A DNA stretch of 64,000 nucleotides from Panulirus ornatus (GCF_036320965.1 NC_092290.1:2936420-3000419); one strand, 5' to 3'. Positions 12,247-23,075 are shown, counted from the stretch's first letter. A program made the numbers and translations. The notes: generated from the sequence alone by a model not told the origin.

Positions 12247-12527
12247 AGTGACGGAAGATGGTCACATGCAACGCCTCATGTGACGGAAGATGGTCACATA
12301 CAACACCTCATGTGACGGAAGGTGCTCACATACAACACCTCATGTGACGGAAGATGGTCACATACAACACTTCATGTGACGGAAGGTGGTCACATACAAC
12401 ACCTCATGTGACGGAAGGTGGTCACATACAACACCTCATGTGACGGAAGGTGGTCACATACAACACCTCATGTGACGGAAGGTGGTCACATACAACACCT
12501 CATGTGACGGAAGATGGTCACATACAC
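12247..12527 (+). repeat. 32-bp minisatellite, about 9 copies
   Basis: Unit: CTCATGTGACGGAAGRTGGT then CACATACAACAC. It is highly uniform; variation is mostly A/G at the AGRTGG position and one GTGCTC copy. Confidence 0.96.
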
Positions 12528-12604
12528 CTCAAGGACGCCGTCACACTTCGCCTGTCAGCCATGGTTCCGTCTCTGCGTCACACAATCACAACATACATTC
12601 TGTA

Positions 12605-12630
12605 GTATATATATATATATATATATATAC
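12605..12630. repeat. (TA)n microsatellite
   Basis: Alternating AT for about 25 bp. Confidence 0.95.
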
Positions 12631-12666
12631 ACTACGTGCCACAGGTGTAAATCACCTAACTGTCAG

Positions 12667-12669
<3 letters not shown>

Positions 12670-12699
<30 letters not shown>
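12670..12699. repeat. (AC)n microsatellite
   Basis: AC for about 30 bp. Confidence 0.96.
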
Positions 12700-12702
<3 letters not shown>

Positions 12703-12903
12703 CAGTCAACAATCGTAGACCGAGACAAAGCGATGAGATTCTCCCTTTCTTACAAAACAGGATCAAAGGAAACACCAGCATCCGTTTTCTCCCATAATTC
12801 GTCAACCTTGGCAATGTGGGCAATATAAACAGAGTTATTTCACACCAGTTTATCACCCGCCCTGGAGGCGTGGCCCGTGTGAGTGTGTGTGCGCGTTGCG
12901 TGA

Positions 12904-12925
12904 GCACACGCGCGTGTGCGTGCAG
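12904..12925. other. 16-bp perfect palindrome in alternating Pu/Py tract
   Basis: GCACACGCGCGTGTGC at 12904-12919 equals its own reverse complement and continues as GTGCA. The whole stretch is alternating purine-pyrimidine and could extrude a cruciform or adopt Z-DNA. Confidence 0.8.
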
Positions 12926-13207
12926 TGTGTATAGAGTGTGAGTTGGAGGGTAAGGGGGGGAGGGAAAGAACGTGTACGTGCAGCGAGGGTGACCTTGAAG
13001 GCTCAGGTTGCGCCATATTTGTAACATTGCCTCCAGGTGAGGGAATGATACACAAATGTCGCTGGGTGAGGCGTCAAGTCAGGCCCGGTGTGCCGCCCAC
13101 CACTCCTTACCCACCCAGGCCGCCCACTTCACCACCTTGACCATCACCCACACCAGCGCCGGCAAGCAACCCTCTCGCTACACACCCACACCTACACACA
13201 CACACAC

Positions 13208-13382
13208 CACTCCACAAGCCTCCTACCCACCACTCCACAAGCCTCCTACCCACCCACTCCACAAGCCTCCTACCCACCCCTCCACAAGTCTCCTACTCAC
13301 CCCCTCCACAAGCCTCCTATCCACCCCCTCCACAAGCCTCCTACACACCCCCTCCACAAGCCTCCTACCCACCACTCCACAA
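13208..13382 (+). repeat. 22-23 bp minisatellite, about 8 copies
   Basis: Unit: CCACAAGCCTCCTACCCA plus CCACT or CCCCT. Indels of one base shift the frame, so peptide repeats such as KPPTHPLH appear in two frames, which argues against coding. Confidence 0.94.
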
Positions 13383-14079
13383 CGCCATTCCGATAAGTAC
13401 TGTACTTCCAAGGACTCACGTCCGTATCATGCCAAGACCAAAGGACCCGGCTGGATTACCTGTTTTGGTGTTTGTTTTTTTTTCCCCCCTAAGGCGTCCA
13501 GCCGCTCACCTTGCAACAGGTACTTCTTACCCCCAGTATACACAAGGACTGGTCTGGTAACTCAAACCGCTGCAGCAGCAGCACCCCCTACCGACCGACC
13601 ACAGAACATAAGACACTCAATAAAGGCAAAAATCTGGGCGCTCTTGTACAATCTACACTCACAAAATGAGACAAACTTCACACTCATAAGATCCGAGCGC
13701 ACTCACAATTCACACTCGCACACTCGGGTGCCTCACACACTTTATACTCACAACATCAAGACACTTAATGCAATTTACACTCACAAAATAAGTAATGTAT
13801 ACACTTACGCTTACAAAATCAAGACACTTTCTACACTTTACACCCACACACTCGAATCACTTGTACACCGTACACACTTGAGTGTCAGGTGATCCAAACC
13901 CATTAATGTCTCATTTGAATATACATGCATACTTAATTAGATATCTAATGACTAAACTGTGACGTAAACCCTGAAGCCCGGACTGATGATTTCTCCAAGG
14001 CAATTTACTGGCACTAACGATCGATTTTAATTTAATTCCCTTTCAAAAGTTTTACTTCAAAGGCAAAATGTGAAACCTC

Positions 14080-14155
14080 CATTAATGAGGTAAACCCATC
14101 GATGGTAAATCTCATCAATGGGGTAAACCCATTGATGGTAAACCCCATCGAGGAT
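14080..14155 (+). repeat. 33-bp direct repeat (2 copies) with internal hairpin
   Basis: GGTAAACCCATYGATGGTAA recurs 33 bp apart. CATCAATGGG (14113-14122) and CCCATTGATG (14128-14137) form a perfect 10-bp stem around a 5-base GTAAA loop. Confidence 0.75.
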
Positions 14156-14414
14156 ATGGCCAGGCGCCGGCAATTCTATAATGACCGGCTGCGTTTACTC
14201 ATAAATAAAACACAAAATCTCTATTTCCTTTTTCACCTTCAGGAGAAATGACATACAAGGGAGACCTTGAGGTATGTGTGTACCTTTAGCTACACCGGCG
14301 GTACATTCCGCCATGTCCCAAGCACTTGGAAGAAAAAATGAAGAGAAATGAACGTGGAGGTTTTGCTAGCAAGTCCTTCTCCTTCTGCTGGGGTTTGAGG
14401 GGGTTTGGTGGGGT

Positions 14415-14728
14415 GTCCAGACGACCAAAGGGGAGCGGGGAGGACTCGGGTGACGACTGTGCGAGTCTAGACGACGACCAAGAAGATTCAGACGACCTCT
14501 TACTAGGATCCTGACGGCGACTGAGGAGGTTCAGACGACCAGCAGGGCAGCTACACGACTAAAGCTGTCTGAAAGGGTGCGGACGACAACTAGGGATAGT
14601 CTTAAAACGACTACTAGGGTTGTCTAAACGACCACTGGGGTGATCTAGACGACCATCAGGGGAGGTTTGGGTTTAAACGACCCCCCAAGTTATCTACACG
14701 ACCCTGAGGGAATCTACGACTCTTGAGA
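14415..14728 (+). repeat. Degenerate ~30-bp minisatellite with ACGACC motif
   Basis: CTAGACGACC, TCAGACGACC, CTAAACGACC and similar motifs recur at 25-35 bp, each followed by a G-rich segment such as ACTGGGGTGAT. About 11 copies, heavily diverged. An open 62-codon frame within (14326-14514) is Asp/Ser rich because of the repeat. Confidence 0.75.
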
Positions 14729-14729
14729 A

Positions 14730-16060
14730 GGGGGGCTTAGATCGACGAAGGAGGGGAAACACCACGCTCCAAAAATCTCGTTTTCATTCTTCTCGTAAAT
14801 CCACGTTATTTTCACTATCCTGCCAACCATACGTTCCTTCAGCAAAGCCTGGAAGCTTATATCCGCTTACCTCTGATGAGGCATTTGAGGAGAGAATCAC
14901 CTCAAGACGAAAATACATTATCTTCCTAATACCTGGCAAAGACACGGGTAAACAGATCTGTAATTAACGGTAATCTGTCTAAATAGTGGGTTCTGAAGGA
15001 CCAAGATGGACCACACAATCAGGATAATTACGGGTGGACTATTGTATAGAATAACCCTTAATAAAGGACTGAGAGCTACCCGCGTTTTAATTAATTACAA
15101 TGGTCTATTGTTAACAGGAAACAAAAACGCCTTTGTTGTTTTGTTAATGGGGAGAGTGAGCATGCGCTCCATGCTAACCCCACCCATCTCCCCGTCTCCC
15201 CTCTTCTGAAACATTGGTTGTCATGACTCTGGCCCTAATTAACATTATAGTTAGAAATATCTTAATTTTTCATATTTGTCTAAATAAGACACAGCTTAAG
15301 TTGTGAAAGTATACAACTAGAAGTATAGATATATAAGTTACTTTACAAAATTAAGTAACTTGGGAGAGTTTATCACTGAAGAGAAGAAACATGTAAGTAA
15401 TGAGTTACTTACCAAAAATAAATAACTTAACAAGTTTTAGCGATATCAAACATGAATCATCGGAGCCAGTGACCAGAAAACGAAGTTCACAACAAACAGT
15501 TCGACCTCGAAATGAGGATCTACAACTTCATCAAAACTTCAACATTCAGACACTAACCCTCGGGAATGTAAAATATATGAATATTTGCGTAATTCATATT
15601 TATAAATCTACACAGTTTACGTTATACAAAAGAGTCTTTAAACTATAAAGTCCTGCAATTTAACATAAGATTGCACAGCCGGCGACTCGACAACCGGCTC
15701 GAAATATTTTAACCCAGACATGAAGTTAATGGAAGAAGAAGAAGAAAAAAACATAAAGAGGGTACGAGACATGGGGAAATAATCCCCAAACTGACAGCAT
15801 CAGAGAGGAAAACAAGGAAGAGAGATCTCATCACGTAGACGATAGCATCAGCGTTTCGTAATAAGACGAAGATAAGGCGAAGGAAAATACTGGACGAGTG
15901 GCTGGTCAGATATGATGTCAGGCGGGCTGGCGGACGGAAGGCAACAATTTGTCGCAATGGTGGTGTGTTTTGTGGCCAGTTAACCCCCCCTGCAGCACGT
16001 GATGCTGGGCCGAGGTGGCCCGGCGTCTCTGTAAACAGTTAAATATTCAGAGATGAGGCA
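14730..16060. other. Mostly unique, moderately AT-rich, no gene seen
   Basis: No array or long open frame. A GTAAACA core lies at 14948. A short inverted repeat AGCCGG/CCGGCT lies near 15677-15699. The best open frames (67-82 codons) look random. Confidence 0.4.
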
Positions 16061-16517
16061 AAACTACGGCGCTTGGAGACACAGGCGGGTGTTTGGTGGT
16101 GGTGGTGGAGGTGGGGGACGGGGGAAAAGCCCTTAGCCTCCCATCCCCAACCCAATGGCCACGCCCTAGTACCGCCCACCCCCTTATCCCCTCCCCTCTC
16201 TCTCTCACCTCCCATACTCACTCACCTGGGAATAAAAACTGTAATTAAATTTAGTGTCGAGTATTCATCTCTGTGGAGTGCTAATGGCCAGCCAGTTGGT
16301 CGCCCATACGACCGTATATAATCCAATTATATAAACCCCAGCAACCCTTTTTCTGGTTCTTCCTGCAACATCGAAGCTGCGCTACAATCAGAAGCTGGGA
16401 AGTAAAGGACTCTTTTCCAGCGAGAAGTTCCTCGACGAGAATGTACTCCGTTTTACCAAATGACGACAATACAGGTGACCTTCCACTCGCGGTGTAACCT
16501 CATGCAGGCGGAGTCCG

Positions 16518-16519
<2 letters not shown>

Positions 16520-16571
<52 letters not shown>
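16520..16571. repeat. (AC)n microsatellite
   Basis: AC for about 52 bp. Confidence 0.97.
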
Positions 16572-16574
<3 letters not shown>

Positions 16575-16805
16575 ATCACAGCCGTCATAAAGTGACCTAC
16601 CTCCTGTATTACAACCCCTCACACAGTCACGGTAAGAATGGTCAACAATGCCTCTTGCTTCCACAACAGTAATGACGGCCACGTGACGCGTCGTTATAAA
16701 CGGGGGATGATGTATGTTGTCTCCCAATTAGGCTACTGACAGTCGAGGGGGGAGCTGTCATGAACATGACAGGCACATACCACGTATGGATGTGTCATGA
16801 TACAC

Positions 16806-16887
16806 ACCTTCCGTGAAGGGGGGGGGGGGGTGTAGGATCGCCCCTAGCGGGAGAATTAAGAACTACCTCCCTTCACGCTAGGGGGGG
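16806..16887. other. Overlapping inverted repeats around a G13 run
   Basis: CGTGAAGGG (16812-16820) is the reverse complement of CCCTTCACG (16869-16877). CCCCTAGCG (16841-16849) is the reverse complement of CGCTAGGGG (16876-16884). The right arms overlap by two bases, so the two stems compete. CCTTC/GAAGG also forms a local stem at 16808-16820. A long G run lies at about 16818-16830. Confidence 0.7.
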
Positions 16888-17093
16888 TTCACAACGTCTA
16901 TCCTATGCGCCAGGACGCTAAATTATGCTGGGGTAAGACGAGAGCATCAACCTGGGCTGCACAAATGACTTAGAGCAGACTGAAGAACAACAGTGTGACC
17001 CAGGTCGGACACAATGACTTACACTGAGGAATCCCACTGACTGAAGCTGGACGAGAAGAAGAAGGTGTTGGCTTCGAAGTTTTACAGGTGTAG

Positions 17094-17110
17094 GTACGGT
17101 CGTGACTCAG
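17094..17110 (+). repeat. Possible single copy of the 21-bp GTACC family
   Basis: GTACGGTCGTGACTCAG matches GTACCGTCGTGCTCAAG apart from one substitution, one inserted A and the end. A match this short could be chance. Confidence 0.35.
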
Positions 17111-17456
17111 ATGATTAACATGACGCAGTTTGGACCTTGTTGGTCACCGGGGCTGAGGCGTCGAAGGCAAGGGAGCTCCTGAGATCCTCCGGGTTCCACA
17201 CACTCCTACGGCACTTGCTGTCCCCTTCCCCCCCGCCGTACCTCCAGGGCGTGGCAAGTGTTCCCTCAGGGAAGCCTCAGGGGGGATACTCAGTGCCTCG
17301 CCAGGAAAACGGCAGCGGCACCAGCAACCAAGATCGGGACCTGAGGCACACCACTTCGCCTGACGGACGCACAGACGCACACACACGCACACACAACGGA
17401 ACGCAAAGTCGTCAACATCGTCTGTCGCAACGACACTGAAATCTATCAGGGATTAC

Positions 17457-17505
17457 GGTGTGCGCACACCGCTACCGCGGCAAGGTAGGTGCGCGCGCAC
17501 ACCGG
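17457..17505. other. Two short GC-rich palindromes
   Basis: GGTGTGCGCACACC at 17457-17470 is a perfect 14-bp palindrome. About 25 bp on, GTGCGCGCGCAC is a perfect 12-bp palindrome. Both are alternating purine-pyrimidine in the middle. The surrounding sequence (17140-17530) is locally G+C rich. Confidence 0.75.
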
Positions 17506-17674
17506 CCGCAGCCATTGTTGTTGGTGTTGTGGTTACCCAACGCTCCACCGACCGCGTGTGCTGGACCACAGTAAAGTCCTTGGCGACATTGTGACACTAC
17601 AACCAAAATCTGGCATGCCCTGAGCTATGTAAACACCAGTGTAATCACGCCCCCTACGAGCACATTCTATAACT

Positions 17675-17823
<149 letters not shown>

Positions 17824-17935
17824 CATGACCAGTAAATACGATTTGGTTATACCTTATATACTACAGATGTCTGATAAGATCCGTGGGCAGTATTACTTCA
17901 ACCCTCGTACCCAGGGATAACAATTATCATCTTGG

Positions 17936-17938
<3 letters not shown>

Positions 17939-18005
<67 letters not shown>
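17939..18005. repeat. (TC)n microsatellite
   Basis: TC for about 67 bp. Confidence 0.97.
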
Positions 18006-18010
<5 letters not shown>

Positions 18011-18132
18011 TAGCCAGAAGAACACGTCGCACCGTGTTTACCGTCTGTGACAAACGTGTTTGTGTCGTCGGCTCGATGACCACAGAACGATCATTCTCCC
18101 GCAGTTTGACAGCTCTGATTCATCTTTTTATT

Positions 18133-18157
18133 TCTCTCTCTCTCTCTCTCTCTCTCC
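18133..18157. repeat. (TC)n microsatellite
   Basis: TC for about 25 bp. Confidence 0.95.
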
Positions 18158-18280
18158 CGCAGCGTGACAACTCTCTTCCTTTTTTTCCCCTCCCGCCTTC
18201 CTGGACAACGAATTATCAACAGGCGGACTGACGGTATCGATTAATGTATTTTTCTCCCCTTTTCCGCCACAATACGCAAC

Positions 18281-18282
<2 letters not shown>

Positions 18283-18371
<89 letters not shown>
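18283..18371. repeat. (GA)n microsatellite
   Basis: GA for about 89 bp. It lies about 280 bp from the TC tract at 17939-18005, giving a long-range inverted arrangement of the same dinucleotide. Confidence 0.97.
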
Positions 18372-18374
<3 letters not shown>

Positions 18375-18475
18375 CCGTTATCCCCTTTAAGATCCATATC
18401 TGGGCAGCTTGTTATGCATCCTGGCTTGGCTAGCAGCACCCACAACAGCCACCACCACCACTACCGTGCCTCCCT

Positions 18476-18686
18476 ACCTCCTCACCTCACCTCACCCCAC
18501 CTCACCTTACCCCACCTCACCTTACCCCACCTCACCTCACCTCACCCCACCTCACCTTACCACACCCCACCTCACCTCACCACACCTCACCTCACCTCAC
18601 CCACCTCACCTCACCTCACCTCACCTCACCACACCCCACCTCACCTCACCCCACCTCACCTCATCTCACCTCACCTCACCTCACCC
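18476..18686 (+). repeat. (CTCAC)n pentanucleotide array
   Basis: About 40 pentamers, mostly CTCAC with CCCAC, CTTAC and CACAC variants, so it is an array under substitution rather than a fresh expansion. The complementary strand is (GTGAG)n, rich in spaced G pairs. Confidence 0.96.
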
Positions 18687-19269
18687 GATAGCCTCACACG
18701 ATCTGATCGCCTGGGCTAACCCTGCCAGAGTGCATGACTAACCTCTCCCTGCCGTGTGATCAATCGTTCGGTGGGTGTCCATGAATTAAATGCCATGATT
18801 AATGACTACATGGACATCAGCATTAAAAAAAAAAAATCTATCCACGTCTACTCATCATAGATGAGAACATCACGAATAAAATGCACAGTACATATCTTCC
18901 TGAATTTGATATATCATTTAGTTCTACAGTACATTAAACTGACACACATACAAGTATACCAGTGCATTACGTTATCTGCAGAGATGTCCTCCCACCTGAT
19001 ATCTTCAGTGTGGATATCGTGGAGGTGGATGAGAAGATGACCACTGTAGAAATCATTGAGTTTGTCCACTGGTAAAAAAAAAGAAAGACTAAAGGTGAGT
19101 GAGCAAAGTGCAGGGCGACAATCATATCAGAACAGTTCCCTATCCTCATTACGACCAATTTCTTTGATTTCTCTACCTATTCCTCACACCAGACGCCCCA
19201 CACAAACAAACAAATACATTATCAAAAGCACAAGAAACACTGACAAACGCAAACATAAGCAAGAAACGA

Positions 19270-19390
19270 ACAAAAAAAAAAATCGAAACACAAATGTCCC
19301 TAAAAAAAACCATACTCTTAAAAACGCTCACACCTACACAAACATAAATATGAAAAAAATACCCTAAAAACGTACAAAAAAAAAAAGCTC
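19270..19390. other. A-rich low-complexity stretch
   Basis: Several poly-A runs of 7-12 bases are separated by short ACACA-like segments. It resembles an old A-rich tail or simple low-complexity sequence. Confidence 0.5.
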
Positions 19391-19527
19391 ACACACAAAT
19401 AACCAAGAATCGCAACTCTCGAAAGCCTTATTTTTCCTTCTTCTTCATTGCCAATCATGTAGCAGTAGTATGTATGTCAGGGGTCAGCAGTAACGCCACA
19501 TCATAACGAAGTCATCCTCAAAGCCCA

Positions 19528-19568
19528 GGAGGAGGAGGAGGAGGAGGAGGAGGAGGAGGAGGAGGAGA
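19528..19568. repeat. (GGA)n microsatellite
   Basis: About 13 GGA triplets. Confidence 0.97.
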
Positions 19569-19704
19569 GGTTGCCACACGACCAGCAGCAGCAGCTTTCC
19601 CAAGATCAATCAAACCAGCAACATCACACTTGCTGCAAATTGGCAATGATCAGGGTACGAACTTATTACAAATTGGGGACCCAATTACGCGCTGTTGACC
19701 TTCG

Positions 19705-19741
19705 GTCTCTCTCTCTCTCTCTCTCTCTCTCCTCTCTCTCT
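19705..19741. repeat. (TC)n microsatellite
   Basis: TC for about 37 bp with one CC interruption; it abuts the interspersed repeat that follows. Confidence 0.95.
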
Positions 19742-19746
19742 TCTAA

Positions 19747-19913
19747 CTTTCTTTCTTTCATACTATTTGCCATTTCCCGCGCGTTTGCGAGGTAGCGTTA
19801 AGAACAGAGGACTGGGCCTTTGAGGGAATATCCTCACCTGGCCCCCTTCTCTGTTCCTTCTTTTGGAAAATTAAAAAAAAAGCGAGGGGGAGGATTTCCA
19901 GCCCCCCGCTCCC
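19747..19913 (+). mobile_element. Interspersed repeat fragment of decapod type
   Basis: The block begins TTTCTTTCATACTATTTGCC, runs through GCGAGGTAGCGTTAAGAACA and GAGGGAATATCCTCACCTGG, and ends with an A9 run, a G-rich segment and CCAGCCCCCCGCTCCC directly before a (TA)n tract. I recall near-identical sequence as a very common repeat in decapod crustacean genomes; this is memory, not a search. Inside it, GGGCC/GGCCC and GAGG/CCTC form a nested hairpin. No reverse transcriptase or transposase frame is attached, so this is a short non-autonomous or truncated copy. Flanking TC and TA tracts are consistent with microsatellites growing at its ends. Confidence 0.7.
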
Positions 19914-19936
19914 ATATATATATATATATATATATA
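19914..19936. repeat. (TA)n tract at the end of the interspersed repeat
   Basis: Alternating AT for about 23 bp immediately 3' of the repeat at 19747-19913. Confidence 0.93.
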
Positions 19937-20437
19937 GTCCCGGCTCATTCCTCGTTTTCTCGCAGCCACATAGTTGACAGCTTTATCTCCTCCTCCCTTT
20001 AAGCTTGACAGACTTCCCTTCCCTTTTATACCTTTGACAGATCGCATTCCTCTTTTCCCATCCCCCCCCCATCAATGATGATTAGACGGACTCCCTCGAG
20101 CAATTCATCGTAGAGACAGTGGGCCACCTTCTCTCCATCTTCCGTCCTTTGACAGGTTCATTATCTCTCGTCGTCTCCTTTGATGTCTCCCTCGACACAG
20201 GGTTTACCCCCTGTCTCCCCTCGCTGTCACCTGAGGTACTAACCCCAGGGAGGGAGGCCACAGACTACCCTCCTGTTCTCTCCTGGGGCCTCATACAACA
20301 GACAGTAATACAGTACATGCCATGTAGCATACAATAACACACCATCCCTCACATACAATATGTCTATGATGATAATGTATTATCTATATTAAAATGACAT
20401 GTATATTTCTGTAATGGGATACCGGTTATAATGATTG

Positions 20438-20439
<2 letters not shown>

Positions 20440-20475
<36 letters not shown>
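20440..20475. repeat. (CA)n microsatellite
   Basis: CA for about 36 bp. Confidence 0.96.
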
Positions 20476-20476
<1 letters not shown>

Positions 20477-20701
20477 CCACTACTCCCTCAATCCATCACC
20501 ATCTACACGCCGTCAATTTGTCTACATACTGTCCAAGTCTCATCCACCTGCCGGGTGCTCCAAGCGAGATGGATGGACCAGGAGGGCTGGGGCTGCTGCC
20601 GCCCCTGGGGAAGCCCTACACAGACGAGGAACCACCACGGGCAGGATCTGTGTGAGGACCTGAGGGAGAATGTGTCACGGGGACCAATGGTGATTCCAGA
20701 G

Positions 20702-20922
20702 TCCTTGAGCACGACGCCGCGATCCTTGAATACGACGGTACGATCCTTGAATACGACGGTACCATCCTTGAATACGACGGTACCATCCTTGAATACGACG
20801 GTACCATCCTTGAATACGACGGTACCATCCTTGAATACGACGGTACGATCTTTGAATACGACGGTACGATCCTTTAATATGACGGTGCGATCCTTGAATA
20901 CGACGGTACGATCCTTGCGCAC
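20702..20922 (-). repeat. 21-bp GTACC family array, about 10.5 copies (minus)
   Basis: On the plus strand the unit is TCCTTGAATACGACGGTACG plus A. Its reverse complement matches the family core with GTATTCAAGG in place of GTGCTCAAGG. Central copies carry GGTACCA and outer copies GGTACGA. The unit is 21 bp (7 codons) and stop-free, so both strands stay open (plus about 211 codons, minus about 139) with seven-residue peptide repeats; I treat these as artefacts. Confidence 0.95.
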
Positions 20923-20982
20923 GTCAGACGGGGCGACGGCAAGACCCTTGGTTGCGATGACCCCAGCCCATCATGCCCAGGG

Positions 20983-21020
20983 GACGTGCCATCGTGGTCA
21001 AGGGTCGTACCGTCAGTCGC
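20983..21020 (+). repeat. 21-bp GTACC family, 1-2 copies on the plus strand
   Basis: GTGGTCAAGGGTCGTACCGTC lies about 60 bp after the minus-strand array but in the opposite orientation, so the family is inverted here. Confidence 0.8.
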
Positions 21021-21212
21021 TAACGAGGCCAGAGGACAACACATCTCAAAAGTTTCATCTCGAGGTCTGAAGTGCGAACCAGGTTCGACTCTCTGCTTCG
21101 TTAGCAGTACACACGGCTGTTGCTACGGCAGCAAGGGTGAGTGATGATGGCTCCAAGGGCATAAGATGGTCCGTCTTGACAGGTGAGCCAACACACGAGC
21201 AACATGAACGAT

Positions 21213-21374
21213 CGGTCAAGCGGGTAGGGGGACGCGGTCAAGCGGGGTAGTGACGCGGTCAAGCGGGGTAGTGACGCGGTCAAGCGGGGTAGTGACGCGG
21301 TCAAGCGGGGTAGTGACGCGGTCAAGCGGGGTAGTGACGCGGTCAAGCGGGGTAGTGACGCGGTCAAGCGGGAT
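21213..21374 (+). repeat. 21-bp minisatellite, about 7.7 copies
   Basis: Unit: GACGCGGTCAAGCGGGGTAG plus T. Copies are almost identical except the first (CGGGTAGGGG) and last. Aligned with CGTGCTCAAGGGTCGTACCGT, about 13 of 21 positions agree with TCAAG and GTA in register, so it may be a diverged, re-amplified relative of the GTACC family next to it. Confidence 0.94.
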
Positions 21375-21588
21375 GCATCGCTTCACGGTCAATATTGAAC
21401 CACGGGATTCAACACGGCTGGGCCGACGCCCGCCGTGCCAACCACTGAAGCCAACAGTCTTGCGGATGTACGAGGATGAACAAGAGATTAAAAAAAATGA
21501 GAAAATCGGAATGGTTTAATCACACGAAGATACTCAGAACACAACAAAAATAACTAATAATATGGAGAAGAGGGAGGTTAAAAAAAAA

Positions 21589-21590
<2 letters not shown>

Positions 21591-21652
<62 letters not shown>
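21591..21652. repeat. (AC)n microsatellite
   Basis: AC for about 62 bp, following a poly-A run. Confidence 0.97.
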
Positions 21653-21654
<2 letters not shown>

Positions 21655-22430
21655 ATATGAAAGGATGATATTTCACACTATCTACTTCCACACACATGAC
21701 GAACACATGTACTGTATCACGTTCACAACTTAGATACGTTTATCAAACCAATATAAACAGGGGGCACTTGACAAACCCTACTGTGCCGTCATGAATCAAA
21801 TATACACAAAAACTGGATCATTAATCAGCAACCAATTTGCATATCGAGCGATTCGAATTCCCCCCTAATGAATGTGTCATAAATTTCAACTCCCGGTCAT
21901 TCAGCATTCCTGAGTTATACTTAAAAATAAACAGTATTCCCGGATTAATATGCAGATATATGTGTATCCCAGGATCTACACAGATGGTCAACTGTACAGG
22001 GTTTACCTATAGTGCATACGTATGAAGTTTCCGTCATATACCGATGGTGGGTTATCGCGTTCACGTGAAAAAGTCTTGACTGAGAGACAGACACACGCTG
22101 GTGCGTCCAATTAATGTCCAGCATACATGAGAGTACCAACGGAAGGAGATAAGTAAAACAGAACAAAAAATTATCTTTTTTTTTCTCTCCAGAACTTTTT
22201 TTTTTTTGCTTAAAAATCAAAATCAAATTCAGAGAAACACTGCAGAGGGTCTAAACCTCCTCAAATACCATTAAAAATTTCTTATATCTAATGTTCAAAA
22301 ATTCTTTAGCCTACTTTGTCAGTGATTTTTTTTTTCCCTCAAGGCCTGGGCCTCGTCAGGGGGGTTCTGTCCATGACTGGGAACTAGACAGCCACTGCTT
22401 GGATCAAGACTCGAGATCCTTGAAAACAGA
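21655..22430. other. AT-rich unique sequence, no gene seen
   Basis: Non-repetitive apart from poly-T runs at about 22168-22206 and 22327-22336. Open frames are at most 93 codons and not recognisable. Confidence 0.4.
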
Positions 22431-22439
22431 ATGGCATCA

Positions 22440-23075
22440 ACAGAAGTGAGTCGACCAAGGGGATGAGGAAACCAATGGAAGATCGACGTTCAGCATGAGG
22501 AAGAAGGGAGAGAGGGAGGGAGGGAGGGAGTGAGGGAGGGGGAAGAAAGAATATGACGAAGATGAGAACAATTGTATGAGGGCGAATGAGGAAGACAATG
22601 ATGAACACAGAAGACATGATGCGAAAAAGAAAATGAATATGAAAATAAGACACGTATGAATAAGATGGGAAAGAAAATGACGAATGTGAAGACAAGACAT
22701 AGAAGAAAGATGTAAGTAGAGAAATGATAGATATGAAGACAGGAGAAAAGGAAGGTGGAAAGAAAGAAAGGATAAACATGGCGACAAGTGACGAAGATGA
22801 AGAGAAGAAAGAAGGAAGAGTTGGGAAGACACAAATGAATGAAATAATGAGTATGACAGCAGCAGGAAATGCATGAGAAGCATGAGTAAGAACCTGAAGG
22901 CAAGAGAAATGAGAAAGACATGGCACAAATGAGAAATTCGAAGAAAATGATGAGTACTAGAGGTAGTGAGAAAGACAAGAAATGGAGAACATAAACCTAG
23001 AAAATGAAAGCAAGACACGAGAAGGAATGGTGAACATGAAGGAAGAAAGTGAAGGAAATCATGTAACGAAGGCAG
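22440..23075 (+). repeat. Polypurine tract with degenerate GA-rich repeats
   Basis: For about 630 bp the plus strand is dominated by A and G, with recurring GAAGAYGAGAA, AGAAAGA and ATGAAGACAAGA motifs at irregular spacing and a GGGA run at 22506-22545. The minus strand is correspondingly T/C rich, which removes stop codons and leaves three overlapping frames of 162-239 codons open, all rich in S, F, L and H. Three frames open at once reflects composition rather than coding. Confidence 0.75.

Noticed and set aside
12247..12527. CRISPR-like array (32-bp repeats)
   Set aside because: Units are contiguous with no spacers; it is a tandem minisatellite in eukaryotic-type DNA.
13056..13892. A 278-codon open frame on the plus strand
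   Set aside because: Its first half is the 22-23 bp minisatellite, which is open in more than one frame; the rest is Thr/His-rich from CACA sequence.
20435..21070. A 211-codon plus frame and an overlapping 139-codon minus frame with seven-residue repeats
   Set aside because: Both follow from a stop-free 21-bp unit; open frames on both strands over the same array are expected without coding.
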